Below, one piece after another: positions 11,301-21,645 of a DNA stretch of 64,000 nucleotides. Position numbers and translations under genes: made by a program. This DNA comes from Gonocerus acuteangulatus (Eukaryota; Arthropoda; Insecta; Hemiptera; Coreidae): contig OX328124.1 in assembly GCA_946811695.1 (NCBI GenBank), positions 60,385,249-60,449,248 of the forward strand, read 5' to 3'. Numbering within the stretch: the first letter of the stretch is position 1; every line of letters begins with the position of its first letter. A model generated the notes under the pieces. It was not told where the DNA came from. It saw nothing but the letters and a program-made list of their open reading frames with translations, and did not search any database.

Positions 11301-11992
11301 TTCTTCGTACATGGCCACCCTGCCAGCGTGAGCGCCAGCGGGCACTTTTTTGTAACGGTTTTTGTAATGCTTTTTTCCAGTTCAGTCATCGCTAAAGCAT
11401 ATTTATGCTAAAATTGCACTTTAAAAAATAGGAATAAATTTTGGGTTATTTATTGTAAATAACTCTTTAAAAAAAAACATTTAATATATCATTTCACTTG
11501 TATCATGGACTACTTTTAATACTTCGTTTCTTAGAAAAAAAAAAAAAAAAAAGACTAGAAACTAGAAATGTTACCATGCTAAAATCCAGAGGTTATTAAA
11601 ATAGCAGTCCTAAACATCTATACATACAGACCTATATAAAATCTGACCCGTAACCCCGTGAGGCAGATAAGGTACTTAATTCTTGACCATAGGGCACTCT
11701 AGGGAGATAGTGAGGCCAGTGCTATGCCCTGGCCGCCTGATTTTCCCCTTTGCGAATAATAATAAGTCGAATAATAATAAGCAGACTTAATATACATATC
11801 GATGGCCTAGAATGATAACCACCTAACTCAAAAAATTCAAACTTTACAGGAGAAGCAAATGTGGCAACTGAGAAAGATACATGGTTTCATTATTTGTCGA
11901 TAGAGTGCAGCACGAGTAAGAGTAAGTTTCTTTGACAATCAAGTTTTGTGAAATACGAGATTATCCATCTAATTATGTATAAAAGTTATTTA

Positions 11993-12030
<38 letters not shown>

Positions 12031-15000
12031 TGATACGAGGTTTTCATTCTAAGCCATCGATATACAGTGCAGAAGCTCCTTAGGGTCCATCAGGAGTTTG
12101 TCTTCCAGGATGTGCTAGTGCGTTTATAAATTGTTTCTGTGAGTCAGTATAGCTACAAGTGATGCCTTATGGCCACTACTTTATATCTTTCAACGATTTA
12201 TTCGGGAGGAGGAGACGAGACAAGTTTGCCACCCCTATTTAAAATAGTTTTTCGATGTAACAAATGGGGAGGAGTCTTCTTCGAAGCATGAATTTTATAA
12301 CTACCCAGATTATTTGGACCAGTAACTACCGTGTTGCCATGCTTTCTCTTCGCTGACCCAAACATTGACCTAATGTTATGTTTTGGAGTAGGCTCTGAGT
12401 CTAGGAGATCTCTTCCACTACACATCTGAGTCCCTTTGTTTCCAGATGAGAGTTGGTCGCCAAATCTCTTACAAGCCTTACCTGCTAGTTAATTCTCTAT
12501 TATTCTATCTGTATATGTTTATTTTTTTTCCAGGCTGATGAATAAAAGTTTAGAGGAGTTGAGTTTAAATGACAATCATTTGACTGAAATTCCTATGAAA
12601 GCGTTGTCTCCTTTATTAATGCTAAGAAGTTTGAAGCTTGAAGGGTAATATTTTTTAATATTATTTGCAAATTTACAATTTTGAAAATAAAAATGGCACA
12701 TATATTTTGCTCATATATATTTATAGATATAATTTCAGAGTTTACAAAAATTATTTTCTTTCTTTTTAGGAATGGAATATCATCAGTTGTTGTTGATTGG
12801 ACCAATTTGAAGACCACCCTTAATGAACTTTGGTTGAGTAATAACAATCTTGACAGCCTCCCCTTAAATCCGGAAATGTCATTGTCTAATCTGAGATATT
12901 TAGCCCATATTCACTTAACTGGCAATTTATTGATTACTTTAGAAAGGAACTCTTTGCCGTTTTCATTGAGGACATTGAATGCTTCGAGCAATTACATAAA
13001 GGACTTCCCAGAAGATCTTTTTAGTAATCTTCAAGAGCTAACCACATTAAATTTGAGTGATAATATTATTGAAAGTATTCCAATGCAAAAATACGAAGGA
13101 AAAATAAGCTTACAGAATTTAGATTTGTCTAGAAATTTTGTTGCCATGATGAAAAAGCCTTTTAGTAAATCAGTCAAAATAAATAAATTAGATCTGAATA
13201 TGAATAAAATTACAAGCATTGAAAAAGAAGCGTTTTCTGGCCTCGATTGTAGAGAACTTTATTTGGCGTACAATAAATTATCAACTCTTGAGGATAATAC
13301 ATTTTCAGGACTAGAATCTACATTGGAATATTTAGATCTTTCTCATAATAAGTTCATAAAATTTCCTGACGGCCTAAAAAATTTAAAGTCTTTAAAAACA
13401 TTTAAATTGGCTAACAATAATTTATCAAAAGTTAAAAATTCTTTGGATTTCTTTAGTGGACTTGAGAAATTTTCACTTGCTGGTAATTCTTTAGGTATTT
13501 TTCCCTACGATTCTTTAAAGTCATTGAAATCTCTTAAAGATTTGGACTTGAGTTATAATAAAATTGCTGATATCCGGAAATCTGATTTTAAGACTTGGGG
13601 GCGTAGTTTAGAGAAACTATCTCTCCAGAGCAACAGCCTTTTCTACTTGGAAAATAAGACATTTGATTATGTTACTAAACTCTCAGAGTTAAGCCTTTCA
13701 TTCAATGTTATAGCAGATATTCTCCCGGGTGCTTTTAATGATTTTAACCAATTAGAAAAGTTGGATATGAGTTTGAGTCTTAAAGGCTATGGTTTTCCAA
13801 CTCCAATTTTTTCGTTAAAGGGTCTTAAATTTTTGGCTTTGGATAATAATAATGTAAACTCCATTCCTAAGGATATCACAAAATTGGAAAATATAAGAAC
13901 TCTTATTTTGGATTTTAACCGTATAAAGGAAATAGAAAGTAGCACTTTTGATTCGAAAGCTCATAAGTTTTTAAAAGATCTTAGACTTTCTTTTAATTTC
14001 ATCCATAAAATCGAAAGCAATACATTCTCTGACTTAAATAGTCTGGAATACATTAGTCTACATCATAACAACATTTTGAAAATTTCTGATTTTAGTTTTA
14101 TAAATTTGCCCCAAAATCTTTCAATATATTTGTCTAATAACAGAATTCTAGAGATTTCTAAAAATGCATTTTCTTCCCTCCCAAATCTGAAACTATTGGA
14201 TTTACACAGCAATAACTTACAAACATTTGACTATAATATTTTTCAAAATGTTACTAATGAAAATGCACCGATGCTTCTTAATTTATCTTGGAACCAAATT
14301 GACTCTTTAAAAGTCCCTGATTATCAAAGAGCTCCTGTTTACATAAGCACTCTTGATTTAAGTCATAATAAAATTTCCAAAATTCCTGAGAAACTCGTTG
14401 AAATTCAAACGTCATTAAAAGTCTTAGACCTCGGTTATAATGAAATTTCTACCTTGGAATCGCAAAGTTTTTATAGTATGGTAAGCTTAGAAAGTTTAAC
14501 GGTTGTCCACAATAAAATTTTAGAGATTAAAGATGGAGCATTTTTGAGTCTAAAAAAACTGCAGTCATTGAATTTGTCTCATAACCATATTGACAGCATT
14601 GGAGCAGGTCTTTTTAAAGATTTGGAGAATTTAAGAATTTTAGATTTATCATTTAATAATGTAAGGACCATTTCAATAAGTGGGCTGGACAATACTAAAC
14701 TAGAACACCTCATTCTCTCCAACAACAAAATATCTTCTATTTCTTCGTCTGCGATTTTAAACATAGGGAAATATCTTAGGTTACTAGATTTGTCTCACAA
14801 TCAAATAGATAATTTAGACTCTAATTTTTTTCAATATTCGTCAAAAATTCAGGAACTGAATTTATGCTACAATAACTTTACAAGCGAAAATATAGCTATT
14901 TTTCAAAATGGTTCTTCCCTTTTGAAACTTGAACTTTGTGGAAATTATTTAATGTCGATTTCCAATGATGCTTTCAGTAACTTAACCAACTTACGACACT

Positions 15001-15541
15001 TAAATCTTGCGGAAACTGGACTTCAAACGTTCCCCAATTTAACATTACCCAATTTAGTATATCTCAACATTTCTGGAAACAACATAAAAAACGTTACTGA
15101 AACATTTCTCTCTGGTTTTCCAAAATTAAAGGATCTGAACTTAAGCAATAACAAAATATTTGAATTGCACCGCATCACCTGGATTTCAAGCCTGAACAGT
15201 CTCGACTTATCACATAATCCAATAAAGGTAAGCCCTTGATGTTACATAAACATATTCTTGGTTTAATTTTATTTAAATGTTAATAATTGGAAAAACAAAC
15301 TAGAAATGAGAAATAAATGTAACAAAACAAAGTGGGAGAATATTTGAAATTTATGTCCAAATAAACAGATGATTTTTTTTTATATATCTATCTCTAGTGG
15401 CTAACCCCTTGGATTCTCTTGCGGGAGATGGGGTTCTAGTCCCACCTGCAGCAGGAATTTTCTCATCTCATGGTCGTTGAGGAAATTTCCTACTGCACCA
15501 TGGATGTCGGGACTAATAGGACAGACGTTGGTGGGGGGTAC

Positions 15542-15572
<31 letters not shown>

Positions 15573-17527
15573 CAAACAAGTGACTATTAGCCAGCATTAT
15601 ATATTTTTTTAAAAGGAAAAGGTAAATTATTGATAAAACATAGGTAAATTAACAGATTTATAGTGACATTGAAGTTTATTTCTTCGGGTAACTCTGGAAG
15701 CAAATTCTTTACAAAATTAATAATTTAACTGTTCTCATAAGAAATGTAAATGAGCAGAACTATTCACGTTTTTATTTTATTTATATAGATTATTTACATC
15801 AAATTATTCAGTAATGTAGTCTACACTACAAAATTCTGAGGAAAGTGCTTAGTTATGCAGCTCCTGTGTTACGAACTTTTATTGGAAGTCACTGCTATTT
15901 TTATGAATATGTACATTTTCCTGTTATTATAATTTTATGATAAATCTTTCCTTTCAGGTTTTGGACAAACCATATTTCTTTGGCTTATATAATTTGAGGA
16001 AATTGAACATCCAGCATTTGGATAACATTGAACATATTGATTCAGGAATATTTATGGATTTGGGACAACTTTTATCATTGAAAGTAGATTACCAGTGGAA
16101 ACTTAATTTAAATTTAACAAAAACGCTTACAAATTTGAAATATCTAAAAGAATTGTCATTGCGATTTATTGACCATAAACTTTCAAATGATTTGGTTCAG
16201 GAACTTCCTAAGAAACTGCAGACACTGGAGATAACAGGGTCTAACTTGAAAACAATCGACGATACCTTATTTAAAGATCACAAGTGTATTTACAATTTGA
16301 ATTTACACATTACCGGAACTGGTATTAGTCAGTTCCCTAAGCATTTTTTCAGTTGTTTTAAAAATAAAAGGTTGTCGCTTGATCTGACTAATAATGATCT
16401 TCAACATATTGGGCCTGAAATACTATATAATACTTATGGAGATCTTAGAAGATATGGCACTAAAGCTTATTCCGGTAAGGAACTAATATTTTTAATTTAC
16501 TGCAGAAAATTTTTAATTTCTCATTACTTCTTATTTTTAAGTATTAAATTTAATTAAATTATTTTGGATCATCCGCAATCTCTGTGCTGGTGGTGAGGTA
16601 TTTTGATGTATATTTCACTTTTGGTAGTCTTTGACTGCCATCTTTGATAGTCCATATTTTTTAGGGACTATATTAACTTCTGTAAGGTAATATGGTTCCA
16701 ATAGGTGTCTTTGCTCAATTCTTAAACGATAAAACAAAATCAGGACTTTTAGTAGGTATTGTTAGTAGAGTCCTGCTCTAGTCTTGCCCATTTATTACTA
16801 TGTATAGACAAAAAAAGCAATTCCTGTTAATTCTTAATCATGAGAACCCTAGGAAGATAGTCTGATCACTATGCTCTAGCCACCTGATTTTGCAGACACT
16901 CATTAAAGGTTAGGTGAGCCTAGGGTCCGTCCTGATTCCGATCCTCGTAGGATGATACTAGAAGATAAAAACTTTAGTGTATGGCCCAAGTTTCGAACTC
17001 GGGTCCTCCAGAACGCAGTCAGGTGCTCTACCACTGAGCCAGTCTCACTCCACAAATGAAACTACTTGGAAAAAAATAGAGCCATTGATTAATTAAATTG
17101 TAAAATTTATTTGATTAAACTTATATATTTTATTTAAATAAAAATGTATTATAATCTATTAACAAAATAAAATTTAATTTCAGCTGGAATAGATCTGAGA
17201 GGCAATCCATTAGTGTGTGGTTGTAATGTGAAATGGTTTGCTGAATGGTTAAGGAGATATCTTGTTGAAACTCTGGATGTTAACAATCAGCCTGTTCATG
17301 CAAGATTGAGGATAATTGAAAATATGAATCATTTGACTTGCCATGACAAGAAAACAAATCAAAAATTCCCCATTTTAACTTACGATCTGACATCAGACGA
17401 ACTTTTATGCGGTATTGTACTTAATTTCCCAAAAGTAAAAGATAAGTCGGGAGCTGCAAATTTTATGGGAAGTTTAAGCCTGCTTTTAATCTCAGTATTT
17501 TTTACTTTAAAACAGTTGATATCGTAA
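8352..17527 (+). CDS. chaoptin-like extracellular leucine-rich-repeat protein (5' exon missing)
   Basis: Six exons join in frame: 8352-8502, 10218-10362, 12534-12644, 12770-15227, 15958-16474 and 17184-17527, all with GT-AG introns, giving about 1,240 residues. The first begins inside a signal peptide (VLLFVVHYVGSDLVSC) and continues into an LRR N-terminal cap with cysteines (CPFNEQCICKK...ITC). Thirty or more LRRs of about 24 residues follow (LxxLxLSxNxI pattern), most in the single 2.5 kb exon. The last exon has an LRR C-terminal cap (LRGNPLVCGCNVKWFAEWL) and ends in a short hydrophobic tail (GSLSLLLISVFF) after a small-residue stretch, typical of a GPI-anchor signal. Chaoptin, a GPI-anchored adhesion protein with about 41 LRRs, is similar in length and layout. 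Paralogues exist in arthropods, so I call it chaoptin-like. The start codon is in an unidentified upstream exon. Confidence 0.85.
8898..10043 (+). mobile_element. non-autonomous piggyBac element in LRR gene intron
   Basis: Bounded by TTAA at 8898-8901 and 10040-10043, with exact 18-bp terminal inverted repeats TTAACACGTTCAGTGCGG. TTAA target duplication is diagnostic of piggyBac. Near both ends are repeated GGTCAAGTGACCCCG-type palindromes (about 8918, 9090, 9137 and 9973). Inside, 9290-9475 encodes the tail of a piggyBac transposase: a Cys-rich segment with NCYEKLRKT and VRTYCEECSTKVFVF, resembling the C-terminal zinc-binding domain. The DDD catalytic core is absent, so the element is internally deleted. 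It also holds a 17-base poly-G run near 9687-9702. Confidence 0.85.
11200..11415 (+). repeat. dispersed repeat of unknown family, copy 1
   Basis: Shares with 47055-47228 the sequence TTCTGCTCAAATTCAGGAAC, ATAAATATGCCTTAG, ACATACAGTCTTCTTT, CGCCAGCGGGCACTTTTTTG and TCATCGCTAAAGCATATTTA. It lies in an intron of the LRR gene on the plus strand. No coding frame is shared by both copies. Confidence 0.75.
11638..11758 (-). mobile_element. SINE family A, 3' part
   Basis: Matches the 3' half of the full SINE at 54380-54731: TCTGACCCGTAACCCCGTGAGG, GACCATAGGGCACTCTAGGG, AGATAGTGAGGCCAGTGC and GCCGCCTGATTTTCCCC. The tRNA head is absent. A second, shorter piece of the same 3' end lies near 11140-11182. 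Confidence 0.7.
11788..12068. mobile_element. short inverted-repeat MITE
   Basis: The left end TATACATATCGATGGCCTAG, continuing AATGATAACC, is repeated in inverted form at the right end as GGTTTTCATTCTAAGCCATCGATATAC, giving about 27-bp terminal repeats around about 280 bases. A 30-base poly-T tract lies just inside the right end. There is no coding content; the superfamily is not determined. Confidence 0.6.
15391..15568 (+). mobile_element. tRNA-derived SINE, family C
   Basis: Box A-like CTAGTGGCTAACCCC and box B-like GGGTTCTAGTCCCACC are followed by GCAGGAATTTTCTCATCTCA, TGCACCATGGATGTCGG and a long poly-A tail (15541-15568). Copies with the same order occur at 22575-22750 and 25645-25838. 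It lies in the LRR gene intron at 15228-15957. Confidence 0.8.
16847..17052 (-). mobile_element. tRNA-derived SINE, family A, degraded
   Basis: Read on the minus strand it starts GAGTGAGACTGGCTCAGTGG (box A), has GAGTTCGAAACTTGG (box B), then TTCTAGTATCATCC and CCCTAGGCTCACC, and ends in AGATAGTC-type text like the full copy at 54380-54731. It lies in the last LRR gene intron. Confidence 0.7.
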
Positions 17528-17651
17528 TTGTACAAGATCTTTTCATACAGTCTACTGTCAGTTTTTAATGAATCTAAAACATGTGATACTCTATTGTGAT
17601 TGTTGTGATTGATACTGAGTTTATGAGGCGCAGAAGGTTTGTTTTTATGTA

Positions 17652-17657
17652 AATAAA
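17652..17657 (+). promoter_or_regulatory. polyadenylation signal of the LRR gene
   Basis: AATAAA lies 125 bases after the stop codon at 17525-17527, the first such hexamer downstream. Confidence 0.6.
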
Positions 17658-18535
17658 AAGTTAGGAATTGTTTAAATCATTGAAAAAAATTGTTATTTTT
17701 TTGTTTTTGTTTTTGTACTTATTGAATTAAGGAAAGGAAGTAGTTTATATTTATTATTTTATAGAAGGAAGTTCATAGAAATGAGAGAATAATCTCTAAG
17801 AAAGATTGCCTGGTTATTGAATCATTGGCTCTATTTATTTAGAAGGAGATTAAAATAATTAAAAACAAAACTTTGAGTCTTAAGTAATTTCCTTATTGTT
17901 GATTGATTGTTAATTATTTTTACTTATAAGAGTGAACAGTATTATGGATGCCTTTCAGAGCAGTGTCCCATGAATGTATTCATTCCATTCAAGTTAACAT
18001 AATCATTTACAACAAGTAAATACATAAAAAATGTTATAAAATCATTTTATAAATAATAACTAAATTTAAACTATTTGCTAACACTAATACAGTTAAGAAG
18101 TTCATTTGACGAGAAAGAAGTTTAATTGATCATAATGTAGTGATTACTGGAGAAAAACATTTTAAGAATTGTAAATGAAAATGAATAAAATAAATTAGTA
18201 TAAAAGTAAGTTTTCTTGATATCTTTAGTACGTTCCATGTTGAATATTAAATTAAATTATATTGAGGTAAGCATGCTGTAACTTGTTTTTAATAATTCTT
18301 AAATTAAATTTAGGGATAAAAATAATTGCGAATTTTAAAAAATGTAATGGTTTCATAAATTTCCATTCTATTTTCCTACTTTAATTTTAATAATAATATG
18401 CTTTAAAGAGTGCTTTTGCTCAGATAAAATATATTTATATTTGCGCTTTGATTTGTAATAATGTATACATATTTCTGTAGAAGTTGATTTATTCATTAAA
18501 ACATGTTTAGTTGAAAGTCTTGCTTATTTATCGAA

Positions 18536-18541
<6 letters not shown>

Positions 18542-18606
<65 letters not shown>
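18542..18606. repeat. (TA)n microsatellite
   Basis: About 64 bases of uninterrupted TA. Confidence 0.95.
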
Positions 18607-18607
<1 letters not shown>

Positions 18608-18720
18608 TCTTTTTAAATGCCAGATAACTTTAAAATTCGTTCTCTTTATTTCCTTGACATATAAGGCCATATTATGTAAATGTAATTTTTTGATATTTTA
18701 TGTATATGTATATATATATT

Positions 18721-18780
<60 letters not shown>
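18721..18780. repeat. (TA)n microsatellite
   Basis: About 56 bases of TA preceded by a TATG-containing variant. Confidence 0.95.
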
Positions 18781-18781
<1 letters not shown>

Positions 18782-18957
18782 AGCTAAAAGTCTAATAATA
18801 TTATATCATCCAACTTGAAGGGCTGAAGAGTTTTACCAGCCTCTGTTTTGATGGTTAGAAAGATACGAGATTTACAGAATACTTCAGAAATATTTTCCAA
18901 ATTCTAGTTTCTTTAGTTTTATATGAAAACCGTGTTAACAAGAGAAGAGCGTATGAG

Positions 18958-18969
18958 TATGTGTGTGTA

Positions 18970-19050
<81 letters not shown>
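18958..19050. repeat. compound (TG)n(TA)n(TG)n microsatellite
   Basis: GTGTGTGT flanks a central TA tract on both sides, giving a symmetrical compound repeat. Confidence 0.9.
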
Positions 19051-20329
19051 AAACAGATGCTTTTAAAAAACTCTGATCTTACTATTAATCATTATGGCAT
19101 ATAATTTATAACTAATATTATGTAAAATCTCCATGCTGGCAGACCACTTATTTATATTTATGCTTTGAATATGGTAAATATTATAATAACAAATTTTTGA
19201 AGATTGTAAAATTATTTTAAAAAGTGTTAAGACATTGTTTTACTGTGTGTCTGCCAACTTAATAAACACTACCAAAGATATATTTTAAATGTAATAATTA
19301 CTTGCAATTATTTTTTTAAGTTTTACATTATTGTAAATAAAAACGTTTTTGTTTGAAAATTTTATTTCATAATTTATACGGGTCATTATTCATCTCCCTC
19401 TCCCTCATTGAGTTTGACATATGATAACAACTTGGCTTGTCGTGTGTCAGGCTCCATCTTGGGTTAAGTACATTATTGTGTTATTTAAAAGTAAAAACTT
19501 TTTTTTTTCATTTCCATTTAGGAAAACAATTTATCAAACTGTTGTCAAATTGAAGGAAAGAGGTAAGTGCGTCTGTGATAAAATATCACAGTGCCGTCAT
19601 AATTTCTTTTACCTGCTGTAGTATGGGAATTTGAAGTTATTTTGACCCATTAAAGTATTCGCTGTTCGCAACTTACACATAATTACTCAATGACGAAACA
19701 AGAACATCCACAATTTGAAATAAGTAATACAAATCTCAATATAAATTATCTACTTATATACTGCACGAGACAACGCCACGTGAACATGGGATACAATTGA
19801 AATGAATTGCAAAGTGAAGGTAGCCAGTACATAGATTTACTTCTTAACCTAAACAATATTGTATTGTTCGATCCCATTTGTAAGCAAATATTCTTTTTAT
19901 TTTACAATGGTGTTCTTAGGGAACTAGAATGCTCCATTGAGAGAATATATCCCTATTATGCCTTCTCCTAATTACCCTCCTTTTGATTATCACAAGTGTA
20001 TTTTTTAAGCACCAATAACTGTTTAAAAAGTTGATATTAATAAAAAAAGTCAAGTTAGCGACAACTTTTTGAGCACCACTGCTCTTCCAAAAAAAATTCT
20101 GCAAGCTGCCAAAACTCTCAAAAGTTGTAAAATTTAAGTACTGTTTCAAAGGTATACTCTGAGATTAGCTCTCAATTTCATAATGTAATTTGAAATTTAG
20201 GGAGAATAAACAACTAATATCTTTATTTTTGTAATCCTATCAGGAATAAACGAGAATTATTTTTGATGAAATTGATATTTAATGATTACAGTAAGTCATA
20301 CAAAGAAGTTGAAGAGTGCCCACGCTCAT

Positions 20330-20600
20330 TATTTACAGAATAATTAACAGTGGCTGCTTTAGCCCCCCAGAATGAAAATTCACAATCTTTTCCGATTAAG
20401 TTAGAAAAATAAATTGTTCAGGCAAATTAATAGTAATATATTCTAATTAATGTATGTTCTTAATTTATCAAATACCTCCTTAATGATTTCCAGGTGCCTG
20501 GTTATAAAAATTTGATTCTACACCCCCAAGCTCGGCAGTAAGCCCATACTAAATTAGCCCCCCCAGAAATGTTTGTCTAGAGCCGCCTATGATAGTTAAT
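20330..20600. repeat. AGCCCCCCAG-bounded repeat, unclassified
   Basis: The blocks GGCTGCTTTAGCCCCCCAGAA and TTAGCCCCCCCAGAAATGTTT bracket about 230 AT-rich bases, and TCTAGAGCCGCC follows. This looks like a degraded MITE-type repeat, but I cannot define its ends. Confidence 0.35.
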
Positions 20601-20661
20601 GTGTATGCAGCCAATCAAGAATGGATATACACACAGTTTTGACTCAGTAAAGGGTTAGCAT

Positions 20662-20910
20662 GGGCGTATATAGAAAATAATTTCGGGGGGGGGGCCGAGA
20701 CCCCGGGGTATGGAATACTAAAAATTTAGAGCTTGGAATAGTTTTAGGCAGCTAAAACGCTATTACACGTAAAATAAAATATTTTTTATGAACTAAGTGA
20801 TCTTAATTAATTTATTTTTAAGGGTTTTACGACAAGTTTTTACCATCAAATCAAAATTTCGGGGGGGGGCTGCAGACCCCTCAGCCCTCCCTTATATATA
20901 CGCCCATGCA
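20662..20910. mobile_element. short MITE with CATGGGCGTATATA inverted ends
   Basis: GCATGGGCGTATATA at the left is mirrored by TATATACGCCCATGC at the right, 250 bases apart. Inside are two poly-G tracts (near 20684 and 20861), each preceded by AATTTCG. A half copy is at 4288-4442. No coding content. Confidence 0.75.
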
Positions 20911-21009
20911 ACGAAGCCATTCCACACCCTCCGTTACACGGTGGAAGAGTTGAAAAATTTCACATTTTACAGTCATTCAAATAAATATGCGATTTCTTAA
21001 CTTTTTTTT

Positions 21010-21090
21010 TCTTCAAGGCTCAGACCCTTGATCGTGGCGCCCAGTGCGACAGCCCCATTCGCCCTGCCCTCGCGACGGCCCTGGATGTAT
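21010..21090 (+). repeat. possible transposon end remnant
   Basis: GACCCTTGATCGTGGCGCCC and GCGACGGCCCTGG resemble the GC-rich ends of some animal hAT-type MITEs. Only one end is present, and the assignment is weak. Confidence 0.25.
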
Positions 21091-21645
21091 GTTTCATGAA
21101 ATATGGTAACTTATACATAAACGTATACTCTCATTACAAACTATTTTATTTTTAAGAGATGGAGGTAATATTAATTAAAAGCTGTATTGCCTATTACCGA
21201 AAACGTAATAAATAAATAAATCAAGAAGTATGGTGAAATGTATGTCCCCCCCCCCGAAAAAAAAATTCAGCAGTTGCTCATCTTTTGTTTAAGTTCTGAT
21301 TTTGTACTCTTTTTATACAAAAATTATAGTCTTTATATCCGACTACATAGATCACTTATTTTGAAACAAGACAACGAATTCACAGCTCTGTTAACATGTA
21401 TGTAACTCTAGTCGTGCAATACCTCTCGTGCAAGATATATTACTGTTTGATCACTTTTCGTAAAAATTCATAAAAACAGAAGTTCGGAAGTAATTCGAAT
21501 TTTTATTGCCATAATTTTTGCCACGTAAGTTTAGCTGCATGCAACACTGGGTTGTAATTTGTCAAGGTTAGTTTTATTATCATTTGACTTAACTGACAGC
21601 TTCCATACTTGTTGATAACTCTCTTCTGTACAGTTGTGTTGAAAA

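Larger units (their letters stand above)
17700..20655. other. intergenic, microsatellite-rich
   Basis: AT-rich spacer between the LRR gene and UBXN4. It holds three (TA)n microsatellites and ordinary-looking unique sequence. I see no exon with both splice sites and a family match. Confidence 0.5.

Noticed and set aside
12198..12425. Coding frame on minus (MCSGRDLLDSEPTPKHNI...)
   Set aside because: It lies in an intron of the LRR gene, has no recognisable family or splice sites, and overlaps repeat sequence.
16978..17050. tRNA gene on the minus strand
   Set aside because: It has box A and box B but is followed by the family A SINE body; several relatives are in the window.
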